This document shows positions 16,717 to 24,795 of a DNA stretch of 54,108 bases, piece by piece. Below the pieces are notes generated by a model. It ran no database searches. It saw nothing but the letters and a program-made list of their open reading frames with translations, and had not been told where the DNA came from. The first letter of the stretch is position 1. Each line of letters starts with the position of its first letter. The DNA comes from Nevskia sp. Its GTDB lineage: Bacteria > Pseudomonadota > Gammaproteobacteria > Nevskiales > Nevskiaceae. The translations under genes and the position numbers were made by a program. The DNA is taken from positions 1 to 54,108 of the forward strand of contig JALNYU010000024.1 of the NCBI GenBank assembly GCA_023229645.1, in the 5' to 3' direction.

Positions 16717-17642
16717 CGCACCGCCTGCAGTTCGGCTGCGAGCTGCTGCGCCAGCCAACGACTGAAACGCGCACGGCCATCCTGAGTCAGATGGCCTTGG
16801 TCGCAGTATTCGTCTTCCGGCGGCCTTGGCGGCTGCCAGAGCTGGAACTGCTCAGTCTCAGCGATTTGGCTCAGTGCGGACTGCCATTGCTGCTTCAGGC
16901 GCGCAGGAAACACCGCCTCAGCCGCCGCCGAACGCGGTAGTTGCAGTAATACGACTTGCGTGCCGGCGGCCCGCAGCGCCCGGAGATACTGCAGATAAGC
17001 CGCCTGCCGCGCCGCGCTGTTGATGTGCCACGTTGCCGCCAACGACGCGTAGCGTTGGACCATCTCGGCACCTTTGCTGCGCAGGCAGTACTCGGGCGAT
17101 TTGAAAACATCATGACCGCGATTCTGCTCGACGTTATTGTCGTCGGCATTGTCGTCAGCCGCCACGCTACCGCTCGCTGGCGCCGGTGCCGGCAACAAAT
17201 TCAGCAGGCGGCGGATGTTATCGCGCACCGGCACACGGGCCTCGCGATCAAGCAGTAATAAGTCCGTTTCGAATAGCAGCAGGCGCGGCGGATGCAACTG
17301 CAACTGCCGCAGCGCCGGTTCGACATCGGCGTAGCGCGCGTCCAGCCAGGTCAGGCGGTTGAATACCAGCGCATCGGGCGACACGCCATAGCGGCCATCG
17401 ACCAGGCGCTCGTCGTAGTCGGTCGCGAAGAACAGCTTTGAAGCGCCGAGCGCAACAACACGCGGCCGGCCCTCGGTCGACTGGGCCAATCGGGCGAGAT
17501 TCATGTCGTCGTGCGTGGCCCGCAAGCGCACGGCCAGCGCCACAAGCGGCGGGCCGGATACGGCCAGCACAGCAAACACCAGCACCGACAACAGGCAGGC
17601 GTAGCCCCAAACGCGGAGCGGGGGCGCTGCAGGATCGGTCAC
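16713..17642 (-). CDS. DltD-like SGNH-type envelope transferase
   Basis: This 309-residue protein has one N-terminal membrane anchor (about residues 13-38) and a periplasmic domain. RVVALGASKLFFATDYD places a serine (S68) in a GxS context like block I of SGNH esterases. DQGHLTQDGRARFSRW near the end supplies the Asp (281) and His (284) of the DxxH block. DltD and related proteins use such a triad to place the acyl group on the final polymer. The gene is coupled on both sides by 4-base overlaps with the ligase-carrier gene upstream and the MBOAT gene downstream. A low-complexity Asp/Asn insert (about residues 160-172) is unusual. The acceptor polymer is unknown; in a Gram-negative it could be an O-antigen, exopolysaccharide or similar. 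Confidence 0.75.
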   Translation of the reverse strand: MTDPAAPPLRVWGYACLLSVLVFAVLAVSGPPLVALAVRLRATHDDMNLARLAQSTEGRPRVVALGASKLFFATDYDERLVDGRYGVSPDALVFNRLTWLDARYADVEPALRQLQLHPPRLLLFETDLLLLDREARVPVRDNIRRLLNLLPAPAPASGSVAADDNADDNNVEQNRGHDVFKSPEYCLRSKGAEMVQRYASLAATWHINSAARQAAYLQYLRALRAAGTQVVLLQLPRSAAAEAVFPARLKQQWQSALSQIAETEQFQLWQPPRPPEDEYCDQGHLTQDGRARFSRWLAQQLAAELQAVR

Positions 17643-19471
17643 GTCTTCTGGATCAAACCGAGCGCCTTATCGAGGCGGTCGAGCGACATGATGTCGCGCG
17701 AGCTGAGCCGCAAATCGAATTCCTTTTCCAGCGCACACACCAGCTCCAGATGCGCGAGCGAATCCCAACCCGGAACGTCGCGCGGCCGGCTGGCCAAAGT
17801 GATCGTGTCGACCGAGGTCTTGAAGCAGCTCGCCGCAAGCTTTAGCAGACGTTCGGAATCGTCCGCAGATGGGCCATTCGCTTCGGCGCGCGCTGAAGGC
17901 GCCTGCGCCAGCAGCGCACGCACCTGTTCCAGCACGACCTTGCCGGAACGCCCGCGCGGCAACGCGGCGACGCGCTGAATGCGACTCGGCACTTTGCGCG
18001 GCTCGAGATTCGCGGCGCAGTGCGTCAGCAGTTCGGTATCGCTGACGGCGGCATCGGCCGCAACCACGGCGACCACCGTCTCGCCCCAGTCGAGGTCTTT
18101 CACGCCCAGCGTTACGGCCTCAGTGACCGCAGGATGGCGCTGTAAAACTTCGGTGATTTCTTCCGGGTGAATGTTGTAGCCGCCACGAATGATGATGTTT
18201 TTGGCGCGGCCGGTAATCCAGAATCGTCCGGCCTCATCGCGCCGGGCGATGTCACCGGTGCGGAACCAACCCTCGTTCAGCACTTCAGCGGTCATCTGCG
18301 GCGCGTCAAAGTAGCCTGACATCAGCAATTCGCCGCGCATGAGCAATTCTCCGTGCTCGCCATCGGCGACCGTCTTGCCGTCACGGTCTGCCAAGCGCAG
18401 TTCGCAGTCTTCCGGCACGCCGATGCTGCCGGGCTCCCGGCTCATCGCATCCGGTCCCGAAAACACGCCGCCGACCACCGTCTCGGTCAGGCCGTAGACG
18501 TTGACCAACGGCACTTGGAACGTGCGCTCGAAGTCTTCCCATAGCTTCGGTTCGAGCTGCGCGCCACAGGACACAAGGAGCTTGAAGTCACCGCCTTGGA
18601 AAGCGTCGCGCTGATCCAGGCCCAGCCGCAGAATCAAGCTCAGCATCGTCGGCACCGCGATTAAATGCGTGATCCGCAGTTGATAGATCGAATCGAGCAA
18701 CAGATTGATCGTCGTTACTTCAAAACGCAGCGGCCGGTACACCGGAATGGCGTTAAAGAATGCGATCACCGGCCCTTGGATCATGCCGTCCGCGTGCGAC
18801 AGCATCAACGTGTTCAGAATGCGGCTGGTCGGCGTGTAGTTGTAGCGCCGGCTGAGCGTCGCCAAATGCGCGAACAGCGCGCGATGACTGATGCTGACGC
18901 CTTTCGGTTGATCCGTCGTGCCAGACGTGAACAAGATATAGGCCAGCGTTTCCGGATCGATGTCCGCTGGCGGCGCTTGCGGCGTTTGATGTTCAAGCAG
19001 CGCGTGCAGGCCTTCGCGCTTCGGCTTCTGCGTCATCAATTTGCCGAACACGCCCGTGCTACGCGCCGCCGGCACGATTTCGACCACCGGGCCCGCCGCG
19101 CGCACACCCGGCCAGCGCGCGAGCAAGTCACGGTCAATGATGATCAAGCGCGGCGTGGCTTTCGCGATCAAGCTTTGGGCGCGGTCCGGTCCGGCGTCGG
19201 GATCCAAATTAACCGCCGTTACGCCATTGCAAATCAGTGCGATGAACAGCTGCGCCGCTTCGGCGTCGTCGCGCGTTGCGATGACCACGCGATCGCCGAC
19301 AGCGATGCCCTGCCCTTGCAACAACGCGGTGACGGCGTCGATACGGGCCCGCAACTGACCAAACGTAACCGTGCCTGACTCGGTTACCAACCAAGGCTGC
19401 GCCACGAGCCCACGATTGGCGATGCTCTGATAACAGGCTGCTGCGGTGACTTTAGCGCTCGTCTGGGCCAT
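17639..19471 (-). CDS. AMP-forming ligase fused to a carrier-protein domain (DltA-DltC-like)
   Basis: The 610-residue cytoplasmic protein has a complete adenylating domain: YILFTSGTTDQPKGVSI (P-loop, about 178-194), NVYGLTETVVGG, WFRTGDIARRDEAGRFWITG, the hinge GRAKNIIIRGGYNIHPEEI and a late lysine in RGRSGKVVLEQV. Residues of about 539-610 form an acyl-carrier domain with GWDSLAHLELV, whose serine (S571) would carry 4'-phosphopantetheine. It would activate an acyl or amino acid with ATP and load it on its own carrier. The substrate cannot be read by eye. It overlaps the upstream ligase gene by 20 bases and the downstream DltD-like gene by 4, so the operon is tightly packed. Confidence 0.85.
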   Translation of the reverse strand: MAQTSAKVTAAACYQSIANRGLVAQPWLVTESGTVTFGQLRARIDAVTALLQGQGIAVGDRVVIATRDDAEAAQLFIALICNGVTAVNLDPDAGPDRAQSLIAKATPRLIIIDRDLLARWPGVRAAGPVVEIVPAARSTGVFGKLMTQKPKREGLHALLEHQTPQAPPADIDPETLAYILFTSGTTDQPKGVSISHRALFAHLATLSRRYNYTPTSRILNTLMLSHADGMIQGPVIAFFNAIPVYRPLRFEVTTINLLLDSIYQLRITHLIAVPTMLSLILRLGLDQRDAFQGGDFKLLVSCGAQLEPKLWEDFERTFQVPLVNVYGLTETVVGGVFSGPDAMSREPGSIGVPEDCELRLADRDGKTVADGEHGELLMRGELLMSGYFDAPQMTAEVLNEGWFRTGDIARRDEAGRFWITGRAKNIIIRGGYNIHPEEITEVLQRHPAVTEAVTLGVKDLDWGETVVAVVAADAAVSDTELLTHCAANLEPRKVPSRIQRVAALPRGRSGKVVLEQVRALLAQAPSARAEANGPSADDSERLLKLAASCFKTSVDTITLASRPRDVPGWDSLAHLELVCALEKEFDLRLSSRDIMSLDRLDKALGLIQKT

Positions 19472-20969
19472 CGAAATAATTTCTCAACTGCTTCCGTAAA
19501 ATTTTGCCGCTGGCATTGCGGGGAATGGCGTTCACCCAGCGAAATACCGACGGCGTTCTGGCCTGGCCCAATCGCTCACTGACGAATTCGGCCAAGGTGC
19601 TTCCTTTCCGTGCTGCTTCAGTGCATTCGGCACTGGCGACTAATAACGCAGCGATACGCTCTGCGCCGACCGGATCCGGCAGCCCGCAAACCGCCGCTTC
19701 GGCAACGCCTGCGTACTGCTCGATCACCGCTTCAATTTCCTGTGGCTGAACTTTCTCGGTGCTCGTGGTCTTGATGAAGTTGCTGCGTCGCCCGACGATT
19801 ATCACCCGGCCCTCGGCATCACACCGTACCAAATCCTCAGTGCGCAGCCAGTCGCCATCGAACCGTTCTGCAGTTGCAGCCGCGTCCTCAAAGTAACGGC
19901 TCATTGGATACTGCAAGCGCACCTGCAATTCTCCTACTTCGCCATCCGCCGCTGGCTGCCCTTGCTCATCAAGCAGCCGCATCTGACAGCCGACCGGCCA
20001 ACCGATGCTGGCATCCTCTGGCGACCAATTCTCAAGCTTTTGGCTTAAGCAAAGCCCAACCGTTTCGGTCAATCCGTAATAGTTAACGACCGGAATCGAA
20101 AATCTTTGATAGAACGCAAGCACTTCGGCCCGGCTCAAGTCTGTTCCGGTGCAATAAAACGCCTGCGTCGCCGCCAAAACTTCTTTATCGACCCGATCCC
20201 CTAAAAGATTAATATGCCGTAGCAGTAATGGCGCGGCGACCACCCGCTGCGCTTGCGCCGAATCAAGCACGCCGAGCAAGCTGAAGACATTCGCGCGCGC
20301 TGGCTTGGGCGCGCAAACCCAGGTCATGCCCGCCATCGGTGCGGCCAATAATGCGTTCCGCAAGCCGCTCATCGTGTGCGGATCGGGCAAATTCAACAAA
20401 CGCTCGCCGGCTTGCCAAGCAAAGGTCTGAACGACCAGCGCCGCGCTGCTTAGCAAGGCCTGCCGGCTTAAGACAACCGCTTTGGGATCGCCGGTCGAAC
20501 CCGATGTAAACAAGCATGCGGCTGGCGAAGCCTCTGCGACCGCAGCCACCTGAAAACTTGACCTGGCCATATTCGTGACTAGCCCGCCGTCAGGCTTGAT
20601 CGCGCGCGTCGGCAATTCAGCTGCCAAGTGCCGCCAAAGCCTGTTTTCATCCAAGGCTTCGATCACCGCCAAATGCGGCCGAATCTTGTTGATCGCTTTA
20701 CGGCACATGAACTCGGGCCACGCCGGATCAACCGGAACAAACACAGCGCCGACCGCCATCGCCGCCCAAAATGCGACGAACGCTGGCAACCCCTGCTCGC
20801 CGCAAAACAGCACACGCTGCCCCGGCGCAATACCTTCGGCAACCAAACCTGCCGCGGCGTCTTCGATCAAGGCCAGTACCGCATCGACACCGATCTCCCG
20901 GCTGCCGGCATCGACAACCACACGGAAACGCTGCGCACTAGGGGGCGCTTTAAAAACCGAGTCCAGCAT
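19452..20969 (-). CDS. AMP-forming acyl/aminoacyl ligase, stand-alone
   Basis: The 505-residue protein is an ANL-superfamily adenylating enzyme: ACLFTSGSTGDPKAVVLSRQ (about 151-170), VNYYGLTETVGLCLS, WLRTEDLVRCDAEGRVIIVG, RRSNFIKTTSTEKVQPQEIE and ASGKILRKQLRNYF with the C-terminal lysine. It has no carrier domain, unlike the next gene. It is the first gene of the operon, with an intergenic region of 439 bases upstream. It may activate a second substrate, hand its product to the downstream carrier domain in trans, or charge an unlinked carrier. A weak Shine-Dalgarno precedes ATG 20969. Confidence 0.83.
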   Translation of the reverse strand: MLDSVFKAPPSAQRFRVVVDAGSREIGVDAVLALIEDAAAGLVAEGIAPGQRVLFCGEQGLPAFVAFWAAMAVGAVFVPVDPAWPEFMCRKAINKIRPHLAVIEALDENRLWRHLAAELPTRAIKPDGGLVTNMARSSFQVAAVAEASPAACLFTSGSTGDPKAVVLSRQALLSSAALVVQTFAWQAGERLLNLPDPHTMSGLRNALLAAPMAGMTWVCAPKPARANVFSLLGVLDSAQAQRVVAAPLLLRHINLLGDRVDKEVLAATQAFYCTGTDLSRAEVLAFYQRFSIPVVNYYGLTETVGLCLSQKLENWSPEDASIGWPVGCQMRLLDEQGQPAADGEVGELQVRLQYPMSRYFEDAAATAERFDGDWLRTEDLVRCDAEGRVIIVGRRSNFIKTTSTEKVQPQEIEAVIEQYAGVAEAAVCGLPDPVGAERIAALLVASAECTEAARKGSTLAEFVSERLGQARTPSVFRWVNAIPRNASGKILRKQLRNYFDGPDER

Positions 20970-21408
20970 TGGGGATCAAACCATATCCTTGTGTTCCGTC
21001 GCTACTATAGCCGGGCGACGGCCGTTGGCGAAAAAGATACGACTGCGATTGCTACGAGCTTACAGCTTAGCAAGCGCGCAGTCAGCGCCGTAGGATGGCC
21101 CTTAGTTCAAGTCTCAGTCGCAAGATTCCAAATTCTGAATATTATGTCAATGAAAAAATGCCGGCTGGCAATACTTGTCGCGCTTGTAGGCAGACAACAA
21201 TTCACGCGCGCCCATTGGACAATAGGCCAATCAGAAAAGCGGCATAAGACTAAACAGCGCCCGCTCTACACTGTCGAAAATACACGCCCATTACTCTACT
21301 ATCAGAATAGATAATTCCAAAAAACAAAACCCCCGGAAAGGCTTGCTATTCCGGGGGTTTACGGCTACAAGCCGAAGCGAGGGCCGATTAATAGCCCCTG
21401 ATTAGCCT
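20970..21408. other. Upstream region of the acylation operon and terminator of the propeller gene
   Basis: No gene is supported in these 439 bases. The part next to 20970 presumably contains the operon promoter, but no unambiguous -35/-10 pair was seen. The distal part holds a strong terminator at 21310-21360. Confidence 0.5.
21310..21360 (-). terminator. Rho-independent terminator of the beta-propeller gene
   Basis: AAACCCCCGGAA (21327-21338) pairs perfectly with TTCCGGGGGTTT (21349-21360) around a 10-base loop. On the minus strand the hairpin is followed by a U-rich run (TTTTGTTTTTT). It lies about 50 bases beyond the stop of the 385-aa propeller gene. Confidence 0.9.
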
Positions 21409-22566
21409 TTATTCCACGGCGAGGCTGCTCATGCCGGAAAGCCCAGGATACAGATGCAGCTCCCCGGCCTTAGTCAAGCCGCCGGTGCGGCTATTAATCC
21501 GATACGATTCTATCGTTCCCAGCCCTGCAGCCACCGCATAGAGATATTTGCCATCGCCCGAAATCTTGACTTCGATTGGCAACGCGCCCGCACCGATCGC
21601 CACGGCCACGCCGTCTGGATTCAGGATCGTCAGCGTACCGTTATCATCGACTCGATACGCGCTCAGCGAATCGGAGAGCGTATTGCTGGTATACGCGTAG
21701 CGACCACGGCTGTCGATCCAGCATACCGTTTGCTGGCCGGAAACAACGCGGCTCAAACTCGTCAACGTGCCGTCCCGATTGATCTGATAATTACTGAGCG
21801 CGCCGTTGATCGCCTCAGTAACCAACAAGTGGCCGCGGGCATCGAATGTAAAGCCAAACGGCGCCGGATCCGTTGATACCGTCGTCACCGCAGCAGTGCC
21901 GAGACGCCCATCTTTGCCAACAGCGAATAATTCGATTGTGCCGGGCTGGGCCAACGTGACGTTTTTATCGGTTGCGACGAGCCAACGGCCATCCGGCGAA
22001 AATTGAATTTGTCCCGGACTGTCAAGCACATCCGGCTGTGGGCCAGCGCTTGCAGTGACCGTTGACAATGTGCGCTTGGAACCTGGAATTGGGATCAAAC
22101 GACCGTTGCCAGTGAGCCGGAATCCAGTAACGCTTGGCTTGTTGGTGGCATGGAGCACGTAAACGACGTTGCCACGCACCGCGATACCGGCCGGATAATC
22201 ACCACCAGACGGCGTAACGCTGGCCAGAACCAAGGTGTCTTCGTAGACGCGAAACACGGAGATCTGGTTGCTAGCGGCGCTCGGCACGAATAGCCAGCGC
22301 TGATCGTCGCTCAACACCAGCGCGTTTTGCGTCCCTAGCGGGTCCGGTGGAATGACCAGACCAACGCCCGTTCCAACGCCGCCAGTGGGATAGGTTCCTT
22401 TTAATTTCAGCCCGCCATGGTCGTCGCGCTTCACCACGGCAACAACATTGCCATCAGGGCTGTTGGAAATTGTATAAATATTGCGGCCATCGGCATTCGC
22501 CGCTGCGCTTAGAACACAAGCGCCAGCAACGGCGAGGATCTTATTACGCATCTTCTTAATTTCCAT
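21409..22566 (-). CDS. Secreted lactonase-like beta-propeller protein, copy A
   Basis: The 385-residue protein has a signal peptide (MRNKILAVAGACVLSAAANA-DG) preceded by a good GAGGAG ribosome site. The rest is a repeat-built beta-propeller of the lactonase/6-phosphogluconolactonase-like family. Blades recur as VSxFRV or LxxYRI strands with IQFSPDGRWLVATDKN, FGFTFDARGHLLVTEAINGALSNYQI and VKISGDGKYLYAVAAGLGTIESYRI. Family members include true cytoplasmic lactonases, but exported ones of this kind have no agreed function. It closely resembles the next gene upstream, so the pair is a tandem duplication. A promoter would be needed in the 231-base gap, since a separate ribosome site and terminator suggest independent expression. 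Confidence 0.82.
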   Translation of the reverse strand: MEIKKMRNKILAVAGACVLSAAANADGRNIYTISNSPDGNVVAVVKRDDHGGLKLKGTYPTGGVGTGVGLVIPPDPLGTQNALVLSDDQRWLFVPSAASNQISVFRVYEDTLVLASVTPSGGDYPAGIAVRGNVVYVLHATNKPSVTGFRLTGNGRLIPIPGSKRTLSTVTASAGPQPDVLDSPGQIQFSPDGRWLVATDKNVTLAQPGTIELFAVGKDGRLGTAAVTTVSTDPAPFGFTFDARGHLLVTEAINGALSNYQINRDGTLTSLSRVVSGQQTVCWIDSRGRYAYTSNTLSDSLSAYRVDDNGTLTILNPDGVAVAIGAGALPIEVKISGDGKYLYAVAAGLGTIESYRINSRTGGLTKAGELHLYPGLSGMSSLAVE

Positions 22567-22797
22567 ATAACACTCCTCGTTATTGCATCAGTCTCCACAT
22601 AATCATGGATTAGATAACTTCCATTTTTTGATTCCACACAACTTTCTACATAAAACTTTTGTCAATGCAGAAATCGCTAAAAACGGATAGCCTATCGAAC
22701 AATATCAATGGAAATTTCACCGGCATGCCAGCGCTCTAACGCGCCCAAATGCAGTTGTCCGCATCGGGGCGCGCTCGACTACGTGCAATTCAACGCG

Positions 22798-23949
22798 CTA
22801 TTCAACCGCGAGACCAACCATGCCGGAAAAGCCGGGATTCAGATTTAATTCGCCGCTCTTAGTTAGTGCGCCTGTGCGACGATCAATCCGATAGGCTTCG
22901 ATCGAGCCGAGACCCGCGGCCACTGTGTAGAGATATTCGCCGTCACCGGAAAGACGCAATTCAACCGGCGCAGTTCCGGCGCCAACAGCAGCCGTGATGC
23001 CATCGGCATTTAGCAACGTCAAGCTACCGTCGCGGCCGATGCGATAACCCGTCAGCGTGCTCGAACGCGTGTTGCTGCTATAGGCAAAACGACCTTTGGT
23101 GTCGATCCAGCAAACGGCCAACTGACCGGTCAGCACGCGGCTGATGCTGGTCAAGCTGCCGTTGCGGTTGATCTGATAGCTGCTAACGGCGCCACTGATG
23201 GCTTCAGTAACCAGCAGGTGGCCGCGGGCATCGAAGATATAACCAAACGGTGCTGGATCCGGCGATACCGTTGTTACTGCGCTGGCGCCGAGGCGGCCAT
23301 CTTCACCGACCGCGTACAACGACAACGTGCCGGGTCCGGTCAGGTTTTTGTCATTCACGACCAACCAACGGCCGTCCGGCGAAAACTGAACCTGCGCCGG
23401 GCTGTCCAGCACGTGCGGCTGCGCGCCTGCGCTCTGAGAGACCGTTGCCAATTGCCGCGTCGAGCCTGGGATCGGAATCAACTTGCCGTTCGACGTCAAA
23501 CGGAAGCCAGTAATGCTCGGCTGATTCCGGGCATTCAACACATAGACAACGTCGCCGCGCATCGCGATACTTACCGGATAGTCGCCGCCAGACCCGGCTA
23601 CGCTCGTCAGAACTAGTGTGTTTTCGTAGGCGCGGAATACCGAGATTTGGTTGCTGGCCGGATTCGCCACAAACAGCCAGCGGTTGTTTTCGCTCAACAC
23701 CATCGCGTTCTGCGAACCGAGCGGATCCGGCGGAACCGACAAGCCTACGCCGCTACCAATGCCGCCGGTCGGATACGTGCCGACCAACTTCAGACTGCCG
23801 CCTTCACCGCGCTGTACGACCGAAACCACGTTGCCACTCGGGCTATTCGACATCGCGTAAATATGGCGACCGTCCGCCATTGCCGCACTGCTTAACGCAC
23901 AGATTCCCGCGACAGCCAGGACTTTATTGCGCAGCTTCTTGATTTCCAT
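22798..23949 (-). CDS. Secreted lactonase-like beta-propeller protein, copy B
   Basis: A 383-residue paralogue of the neighbouring propeller with the same signal peptide design (MEIKKLRNKVLAVAGICALSSAAMA-DG), the same blade order and the same C-terminal GFSGMVGLAVE. It differs by a two-residue deletion in the loop after LVVNDKN and by many substitutions over the whole length, so the duplication is not recent. Strand motifs such as VQFSPDGRWLVVNDKN and FGYIFDARGHLLVTEAISGAVSSYQI are intact. Function unknown; a substrate-binding or signalling role in the periplasm is possible. Confidence 0.82.
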   Translation of the reverse strand: MEIKKLRNKVLAVAGICALSSAAMADGRHIYAMSNSPSGNVVSVVQRGEGGSLKLVGTYPTGGIGSGVGLSVPPDPLGSQNAMVLSENNRWLFVANPASNQISVFRAYENTLVLTSVAGSGGDYPVSIAMRGDVVYVLNARNQPSITGFRLTSNGKLIPIPGSTRQLATVSQSAGAQPHVLDSPAQVQFSPDGRWLVVNDKNLTGPGTLSLYAVGEDGRLGASAVTTVSPDPAPFGYIFDARGHLLVTEAISGAVSSYQINRNGSLTSISRVLTGQLAVCWIDTKGRFAYSSNTRSSTLTGYRIGRDGSLTLLNADGITAAVGAGTAPVELRLSGDGEYLYTVAAGLGSIEAYRIDRRTGALTKSGELNLNPGFSGMVGLAVE

Positions 23950-24795
23950 ATTTCACCTTAATTTAGTTATCGCGGCAGTCCAAGTTTGCGCCATGGTCGA
24001 AGCCTGCCGCTTGTTTACTCCATACCGCCCATGGCAAAGCGCTCCACCCTATAAAAGATCTACATCACGGACGGAATTAGTCCACTATCGATAATGCATC
24101 GCCTAGAAATACCCGCTGGAGCACGCTATTGATGACAATCAAGAATAGTTGTTTTTATTAAATGACTTCGATTGCGCCGCTTTCGCTCGTGAGCTCGATC
24201 TTTTTTATTATGCAGCACAGGTATTATCTAATAGGGAAAATTAAAAGACTATATTCGTTGATCGCAATCAATAGAATTCTGCCGCGCTTTAGTCTCCGCA
24301 GCGTTGGCCTATTAAGAGCTAATGCTGCCGTTGATTTGTTCGTTATCAAAATTATTGATTCGGCCACAAAATAGTTGAACAAGGTGCTACACGGCAATTT
24401 GAGATCGCACTTTTTCGAGACGGCGTGAGTGGCCGAATTAATAATAAAATCAAATTGCTTTGTTATTGATCCGGCCATTTCTCGCTTGCTCGGAAGTGCG
24501 GCATCCGGTTTGGCGTTGCACCGTCTTTATTCAAGTACTTAATGGCCGAATCAATAAATTGGGCGCTTTGAAATGGTTTTTTGTCTGGGGGTTTTTGTGC
24601 TTTTTTTGCTGCGCCGCCTGTCAAAATCACAACGGGTCATTGATCAAGCGCAGGTGAGGCCGCACAATACGCGCCCGCTGACGCGGCCCCTCGCCCTGCC
24701 AATAGGCGCTCGGCAGCCGGAAAATGCTGGTGTTCGGGCCTCGTTCAGGTGCGCGCGCCAGCCCTCAGCAGTCGAACCAACGGCAAAACGCCAGA
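23950..24795. other. AT-rich intergenic region with a 14-base repeat array
   Basis: These 846 bases separate the divergent propeller and Hsp70-like genes. The part 24120-24480 is much more AT-rich than the surroundings. Small open frames at 24162-24374 (+) and 24224-24478 (-) have no ribosome site or recognisable family, and I do not call them. Four copies of a 14-base motif lie at 24352-24557. Confidence 0.5.
24352..24557. repeat. Four alternating copies of TTATTGATTCGGCC
   Basis: TTATTGATTCGGCC at 24352-24365, its complement form GGCCGAATTAATAA at 24431-24444, TTATTGATCCGGCC at 24463-24476 and GGCCGAATCAATAA at 24544-24557. The orientation alternates and the pairs recur with a period of about 111 bases. 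The spacer sequences are only distantly similar. This could be two diverged copies of a palindromic-ended element of about 93 bases. No coding role is seen. Confidence 0.6.

Noticed and set aside
24162..24478. Small overlapping frames in the AT-rich gap (70 and 84 aa)
   Set aside because: No ribosome site or recognisable motif; stop-poor frames are not unexpected here, and the repeat array overlaps them.
24352..24557. Integron attC site or cassette array
   Set aside because: A GTTGAAC occurs in the first spacer, but no paired RYYYAAC core at the right distance, no integrase gene and no cassette-like small genes are present.
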